From: Clostridia bacterium
GTDB taxonomy: Bacteria > UBA6262 > WVXT01 > JAUXBS01
Length of the DNA stretch: 9,881 bases
Direction of reading: 5' to 3'
Assembly: GCA_030619245.1 (NCBI GenBank)
Contig: JAUXBS010000022.1
Coordinates: 1 to 9,881, forward strand
Shown here: positions 6,449 through 9,881 of the stretch, in pieces
Layout: every line of letters starts with the position of its first letter
Position numbering within the stretch: the first letter of the stretch is position 1
The notes under the pieces: generated by a model
The model's database searches: none
What the model saw: the letters and a program-made list of their open reading frames with translations, nothing else
What the model was told of the DNA's origin: nothing
Translations under genes and position numbers: made by a program

Positions 6449-6559
6449 CTAACACAAACACTTCCCCCCGTATTTCAAAAGAAGTTCACTGTATTTCCCG
6501 GGAACTGATTGAATTTCCTGCGCTTCCTCAACTTGAGTTATTAAAACACTCTTTTTCAT
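6449..6559 (-). CDS. Small ORF, 36 residues, ending Tyr-Gly-Gly-Lys-Cys-Leu-Cys
   Basis: An ATG at 6559 opens 36 codons to TAG at 6449. The product starts MKKSVLITQVEEAQEIQ, continues SVPGKYSELLLK and ends YGGKCLC. It is 20 bases after the ccsA-like stop and 70 bases before the propeller start, on the same strand, so it would be co-transcribed. A purine-rich GGAAG lies at 6563-6567, only 3 bases before the ATG, which is a poor ribosome site; translational coupling to ccsA is possible. There is no signal peptide or CXXCH. The charged, amphipathic first part followed by a short Gly-Gly/Cys tail resembles the leader-core layout of modified peptides, but no modifying enzyme is visible in the window. 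I do not recognise a family. It may be a real small protein or a chance ORF. Confidence 0.4.
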   Translation of the reverse strand: MKKSVLITQVEEAQEIQSVPGKYSELLLKYGGKCLC

Positions 6560-6579
6560 GTGCTTCCATTTTTTGCAGG

Positions 6580-7359
6580 CTATTTATAGGAATGCAGCCC
6601 TGAAAGAATGAAAGGTACTCCCAGGTAAGTAAATATAAGCACAAAATAGCAGCAGACTGCAAATACGGCAAGTCCCGGAGTTTCTTTTTTTCTCTTCATG
6701 AACTTGAGAACCACATACAACGAATACACTAAAAACGTTATCAGTGAAAACGTTTCCTTGGGATCCCAGCCCCAGAACCTGCCCCAGGCAACCTGGGCCC
6801 ATATGCTTCCCAGCACCAGCGCTCCAATACTAAACTGCGCGTAACCTGCCACTATGAATTTGAACGAGGTCCGCTCAAGCGCCTGTACCTTCAGGTTACT
6901 CCCCTCCCCGGCCCTTCTAAAGAGGTAAATGATTGAATTGATGAACCCAATCGTCAGGAACGTGTAGCCTGAAATGGTTATACCCACATGGACCGGGAGC
7001 AGCCAGGATTGGAATGCTTCCATGGGGAGTGTATCACCGCCTATATAATAAAGAACCGCGCTGATACAAAGGAATACTATTGAAACGATAACCGTGAGCT
7101 GTCCCAGTTGTTTATTGCGGGAAAGTGAGTGGAATAACATAAGGATGAAGCCTAACAGTACAAGCGTGTCTGCAACCGTAAGCATCGGAAAGAACCTGAG
7201 CCTGTACGCCCTGGCAATCAGTGAAAACAGGTGCAACGCCAGGAGCAACCAGAGCATGGCCTTCAGGTTAACTTTCAGGTTTAGCCTGGCTACCAATATA
7301 TTTCCGGCAAGATAAAAAACATATCCAATCAGGATAATAATTGTATAATTCGCATCCAA
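6580..7359 (-). CDS. ccsA: Cytochrome c biogenesis protein, CcsA/ResC-type haem-handling membrane protein
   Basis: This 259-residue integral membrane protein has about eight spans (6-24, 34-50, 60-78, 86-107, 124-146, 168-189, 203-220, 230-250). The tryptophan-rich haem-handling signature is complete: WAQVAWGRFWGWDPKET (187-203), just after a Gly-x-x-x-Gly helix. Histidines typical of the family are His124 before the signature and His256 in the closing GLHSYK, with His43 and His77 as further candidates. In system II, CcsA with CcsB/ResB moves haem across the membrane and joins it to CXXCH. No CcsB/ResB is in the window. The start is TTG 7359: the codon before it is a stop (TAA, 7360-7362), GGGAG lies at 7367-7371 with 7-base spacing, and the next Met would cut into the second span. 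It follows the Rid-family gene by 27 bases. The CXXCH propeller downstream is a probable client. Confidence 0.9.
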   Translation of the reverse strand: MDANYTIIILIGYVFYLAGNILVARLNLKVNLKAMLWLLLALHLFSLIARAYRLRFFPMLTVADTLVLLGFILMLFHSLSRNKQLGQLTVIVSIVFLCISAVLYYIGGDTLPMEAFQSWLLPVHVGITISGYTFLTIGFINSIIYLFRRAGEGSNLKVQALERTSFKFIVAGYAQFSIGALVLGSIWAQVAWGRFWGWDPKETFSLITFLVYSLYVVLKFMKRKKETPGLAVFAVCCYFVLIFTYLGVPFILSGLHSYK

Positions 7360-7386
7360 TTATTCGCTCCCTGCCTTTTTGCTGTC

Positions 7387-7812
7387 TTAGCCGTCTTCCC
7401 GCAAGGCATCGGCCTCTATTTCAACGGTAAGGTCTTCCCGGCATATTTTCGCCTCCACACAGCTTGAAGCAGCCATGTTTTCTCTGGTGATGCCGTTATT
7501 GAGAAAATATTCATCCCTTATCTTGTTGAACCTGTCATAATACTTTGCTATATCGCTCAGGTAGATGCGCCACCTTATAACATCCCTTACTTCAAAACCC
7601 CTGCTTGAAAGCAGGTCCTTGATATTCTTTAAAGTATGCCTCGCCTGGGCTTCAAAATCACCGGGGTACATAGTTTCACATTTGGGCCCGACGCTTGAGG
7701 TTCCGGATATAATAAGTATCCTCATATTGCCTGTCTTCAACTCCATACCTCTCGGGAATCCTGCTTCCGGAGCAGGCAGGGTGTCAATGTTAAAAGGTGT
7801 TTTCTTTATCAT
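7387..7812 (-). CDS. Rid (YjgF/YER057c/UK114) family protein lacking the catalytic arginine
   Basis: This 141-residue protein shows the family core: IISGTSSVGP (34-43), a helix EAQARHTLKNIKDLLSSRGF (54-73), VRDVIRWRIYLSDI (75-88), a second helix YDRFNKIRDEYF (92-103) and SSCVEAKICREDLTVEIEAD (116-135). RidA proper has P-A-R-S-x-V-E, with the Arg that binds the substrate carboxylate during 2-aminoacrylate/imine deamination. Here the matching stretch is A-A-S-S-C-V-E, so Ser116 replaces Arg. Imine deaminase activity is therefore unlikely, and it belongs with the Arg-lacking Rid branches, whose roles are mostly unknown. It is cytosolic and probably trimeric by family. It is the first gene of the block; ATG 7812 has AAGGAG at 7820-7825 with 7-base spacing. 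Its link to cytochrome maturation genes is unexplained. Confidence 0.85.
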   Translation of the reverse strand: MIKKTPFNIDTLPAPEAGFPRGMELKTGNMRILIISGTSSVGPKCETMYPGDFEAQARHTLKNIKDLLSSRGFEVRDVIRWRIYLSDIAKYYDRFNKIRDEYFLNNGITRENMAASSCVEAKICREDLTVEIEADALREDG

Positions 7813-8047
7813 TTTTTATCTCCTTTTTTATGTGCCTTCCACCTGAAGCCGGTAAAAACACGTGGGTAACCGGCCTTTTCCCGGGCTGAGACTCATTCGG
7901 CAAGTTGAATATACCGGGTATAGTCGAATACGCTCGGGATATACGATTAACATATATAATATTTAAAAGCAGCCGCAACCTTCAGGTTGCGATAAATATT
8001 AATATTCCTATTCAATCAACTAAAAGCATAAAGCAACCATTCTTATA
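7813..8047 (-). promoter_or_regulatory. Long structured 5' leader of the Rid-ccsA-propeller operon
   Basis: About 235 nt separate the predicted start of transcription (near 8047) from the Rid-family ATG. There is no credible ORF, but several stems are visible. These are CGCAACC/GGTTGCG with a 4-nt loop (7974-7991); TATACC/GGTATA (7910-7922) nested in ATTCG/CGAAT (7895-7929); and GCCGGT/ACCGGC with a 15-nt loop (7848-7874), ending some 20 bases before the Shine-Dalgarno site. I do not recognise a known riboswitch class. Cis-regulation of the operon is an inference from length and structure. Confidence 0.45.
7965..7991 (-). promoter_or_regulatory. Leader hairpin with weak U-run, possible attenuator
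   Basis: On the minus strand CGCAACC (7991-7985), loop TGAA, and GGTTGCG (7980-7974) form a perfect 7-bp stem, then GCTGC and four T (7968-7965). The T-run is short and offset, so termination would be inefficient. A second GGTTGC at 8038-8033, near the predicted start of transcription, could pair with GCAACC instead and prevent the hairpin, which is the arrangement expected of an attenuator. Confidence 0.4.
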
Positions 8048-8053
8048 CTTTTT

Positions 8054-8082
8054 AATCTATCATAACTAATACGTTTGGTCAA
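8054..8082 (-). promoter_or_regulatory. Sigma70-type promoter for the Rid-ccsA-propeller operon
   Basis: On the minus strand TTGACC (8082-8077) and TAGATT (8059-8054) are separated by exactly 17 bp, with TG one base before the -10 (extended -10). Transcription would begin near 8047. It lies about 80 bp after the stop of the upstream TPR gene and past a candidate terminator, so it could drive the whole leftward block. Confidence 0.65.
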
Positions 8083-8112
8083 GATAATTCTTAGGATTGG
8101 AGCATGTTTTTC

Positions 8113-8133
8113 AAAATAAGGGACTCCACCCTT
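8113..8133 (-). terminator. Candidate weak terminator of the upstream TPR gene
   Basis: On the minus strand AAGGG (8133-8129) and CCCTT (8122-8118) form a 5-bp stem with a 6-nt loop, followed by ATTTT (8117-8113). It starts 27 bases after the stop codon at 8161 and precedes the next promoter. The stem and U-run are short, so termination may be partial. Confidence 0.4.
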
Positions 8134-8160
8134 CAATGAAAGTTCATGCCTTTTTTACGG

Positions 8161-9881
8161 TTATTTATTTTGTTTAGTCCTATCTAATATATTTGCCTGT
8201 CCCGGATTTACAATATTCATCAGCAATTTTATGTTATTCCTGGCTTCTTTGGAACCGGGGTTTAGTTTCAAGGCTGTCTGGAATTCCCGGAAAGCTCCTT
8301 TATATTTTCCCAGTATGGAGTAGTAAACGCCAAGTATATTATGTGCAGCGACGTAATCCGGCTTGACCCTCAGAGATTTCAATATGCACCGGATTGCATT
8401 TTCATTGTTGGATATTCCGTACCAGGCGCATGAAATGTTATAATAAGTTATTGCGGTATCCGGGTCAATCAGAAATTCCGGCTCATTAATATTGTTGTCT
8501 TTGAAATACTCCAGGAGTCTGCTGCATTCTTTTTCAGAGTCATTTTTTATCTTCAGTTCATACCTGAAGTACCCGTTACCCGGGTCATGCCTTAGTATGT
8601 TATAATATTCCTCCTTTATCTTTGCACACACATCATTCATCAGGGCTTTTGCTTTCTTTTCTATCTCGGGCAGGTCCGGGCCATCATGGAAAAGAAGCAA
8701 TTTATTCATAATTACCTTTTCCTCTTCAGATATCTTCCATTCATTCTTCTCCGTGTCCACAGCCGCCATGGTGTTTACTCCCAGCAGAATACCGTTTATA
8801 TACTCTATTTTTTCAAGGGCTCCGGCATGCTCCGGCACCAATCTTAAAATCTGTTTCAGGTATATCTCTGCTGACCTGTAATACCCCTTGTGAATCATCG
8901 TCCGGGTTATATTCATAAGGCTGTCAATATCATACGGATTGTACAATAATAAAAAACATAAAAAGCATTCTGCCCAGTCATTCAGATTCGCATCCAGGTA
9001 ATACTTGCTAAAGCTATTAAAGAAAATCATCCTGCAAAACACTTTCTTCCTGGTCAGCGCAGGCGAACCCATTTTATAACCTTTCCATAATAATTTATGG
9101 GAACGCATTTCCCCTTCAATCATATACTCGTTTTCTGTCATAATCCTTGCGATTCTTAACAGGTAGAATACCGCCATTTTGTCTTCAGCCAGCATGTGAT
9201 ATATTTCTACAAGCCGGGAGGTGGCGTACACTTTGTTTTCAATTATTCCTGTCTGGGAAAGACAAAGCAGATGTTTCTTTGCATTAAAATAATCCCCGGC
9301 TTCGTAATAGCTGTTTGCAAGCTGGAGCCTTACCTTCTTAACCGGCAGTGATTCCCAATACGATACATCGGTCATATATCTTTTATTTTCAATGATGGTT
9401 GCCGGAGAATATAAAATAACCACTGCCACCGCAATAACCGTGAACACCGCTTTATGATATTTAGTTTTTCTTGATACCAGGAAAAACAAGGACGAAAAAA
9501 GGAACGAATAAAAAATCAGGGAAATGTGCATTAACTCTTTAAACGGATAGCAGTTCTGGCTGTTCTTGCAGGGCCACAAAAACATTCCCGAAAAGGAAGC
9601 AATATTCCTGAACGCAGCAATTAAGTCAGTCAGGTACTTACCTAATATATATTTATCCACCGGGAAATAGGTGATGGGATACAGCTTTACGGCTGAAGTA
9701 TACCTGTGAAAAAACAGAGTTATATAAACAAGAGAAACCAGCAGAAAAAGAAACCGCAGTGAATAATGCCTTGTTCCCCTGGATACAATTGAAACAAGAA
9801 ATATCAGAAGTACAACCGGGAGCAGGAAGAGAACCGCATCGGAGTTGAAAAGGCCGCAGATGAATAAAATTAAACTAAAGG
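8161..9881 (-). CDS. GT-C-like membrane protein with C-terminal TPR repeats, paralogue of the gene at 2561-4705 (5' end outside window)
   Basis: The frame is open from the right edge to TAA at 8161, giving 572 residues. A GTG at 9660 is not the start: upstream codons in frame keep reading like the paralogue, for example FICGLFNS and FLLPVVLLIFLV against FIGGLFNS and VVLPVVLILFLA, and LYPITYFP against LYPITFFP. About 165 N-terminal residues are therefore missing. The visible part has five or so membrane spans, then a soluble helical domain. Shared landmarks are IENKRYMTDVSYW (paralogue MENRRYATDVTFW), LLYNPYDIDSL (paralogue LYLYNPYDIENL) and the final TPRs with AHNILGVYYSILGKYKGAF. The tail is longer and ends in a Lys/Asn-rich segment. 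Same unknown role as its paralogue: envelope scaffold or lipid-linked sugar transferase. The partner genes upstream of it are outside the window. Confidence 0.75.
   Translation of the reverse strand, partial: FSLILFICGLFNSDAVLFLLPVVLLIFLVSIVSRGTRHYSLRFLFLLVSLVYITLFFHRYTSAVKLYPITYFPVDKYILGKYLTDLIAAFRNIASFSGMFLWPCKNSQNCYPFKELMHISLIFYSFLFSSLFFLVSRKTKYHKAVFTVIAVAVVILYSPATIIENKRYMTDVSYWESLPVKKVRLQLANSYYEAGDYFNAKKHLLCLSQTGIIENKVYATSRLVEIYHMLAEDKMAVFYLLRIARIMTENEYMIEGEMRSHKLLWKGYKMGSPALTRKKVFCRMIFFNSFSKYYLDANLNDWAECFLCFLLLYNPYDIDSLMNITRTMIHKGYYRSAEIYLKQILRLVPEHAGALEKIEYINGILLGVNTMAAVDTEKNEWKISEEEKVIMNKLLLFHDGPDLPEIEKKAKALMNDVCAKIKEEYYNILRHDPGNGYFRYELKIKNDSEKECSRLLEYFKDNNINEPEFLIDPDTAITYYNISCAWYGISNNENAIRCILKSLRVKPDYVAAHNILGVYYSILGKYKGAFREFQTALKLNPGSKEARNNIKLLMNIVNPGQANILDRTKQNK

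Noticed and set aside
7880..7945. Resemblance to a TPP riboswitch on the + strand (CTGAGA, then TTGAA and CGGGTA)
   Set aside because: The expected P4/P5 stem does not form, and the + strand leads only into the antisense of the TPR gene.
7790..7978. 62-codon minus-strand frame in the operon leader
   Set aside because: It would start with TTG inside the leader hairpin, overlaps the Rid start and lacks a ribosome site.
9658..9660. GTG as the start of the right-edge TPR gene
   Set aside because: The frame continues upstream to the window edge, and that extension matches the paralogue, so the gene is simply cut by the window.

Overview
The window comes from a moderately AT-rich diderm (Gram-negative-type) bacterium. 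The signs are outer-membrane beta-barrel proteins with signal peptides, system II cytochrome c maturation (a CcsA-type haem protein) and an exported CXXCH protein. No marker here fixes the phylum. The mix of alginate-export-like porins, GT-C/TPR membrane proteins and a TolB-like propeller would fit an uncultured anaerobic or candidate-phylum diderm, but that is inference. No rRNA, tRNA, CRISPR array, transposase or phage gene was seen.

Left part (1-1930, + strand). The last 50 codons of a probable beta-barrel protein are followed by a strong intrinsic terminator. Next comes a complete 387-residue porin of the alginate-export type, then a 137-residue regulator made of two similar helix-turn-helix units. 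Positions 1931-2560 carry no credible gene. This stretch holds AT-rich promoter-like sequence, several short inverted repeats and a degenerate A/C-rich repeat field, and it separates the rightward genes from a leftward block.

Right part (2561-9881, - strand). In transcription order, from right to left: a partial multi-spanning GT-C-like/TPR protein (5' end outside the window); a weak terminator; a good extended -10 promoter; a leader of about 235 nt with several hairpins; a Rid-family (YjgF/UK114) protein lacking the catalytic arginine; a CcsA-type cytochrome c biogenesis protein; an unannotated 36-codon small ORF ending in Cys-Leu-Cys; an exported TolB-like beta-propeller with one CXXCH haem-binding site; and a second, complete GT-C-like/TPR protein paralogous to the first. 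Gaps inside the block are about 20-70 nt, so one operon is likely.

How it may work together: CcsA belongs to the system II machinery that handles haem for covalent attachment to CXXCH. The next large gene encodes a membrane-anchored CXXCH propeller, so CcsA may be a dedicated maturation partner for it. The GT-C-like/TPR membrane proteins flank this module and may be scaffolds or sugar transferases acting on the same envelope complex. The joint function is not established from sequence. The structured leader, the small CxC-ending peptide and the duplicated TPR membrane protein are the items most worth a second look.
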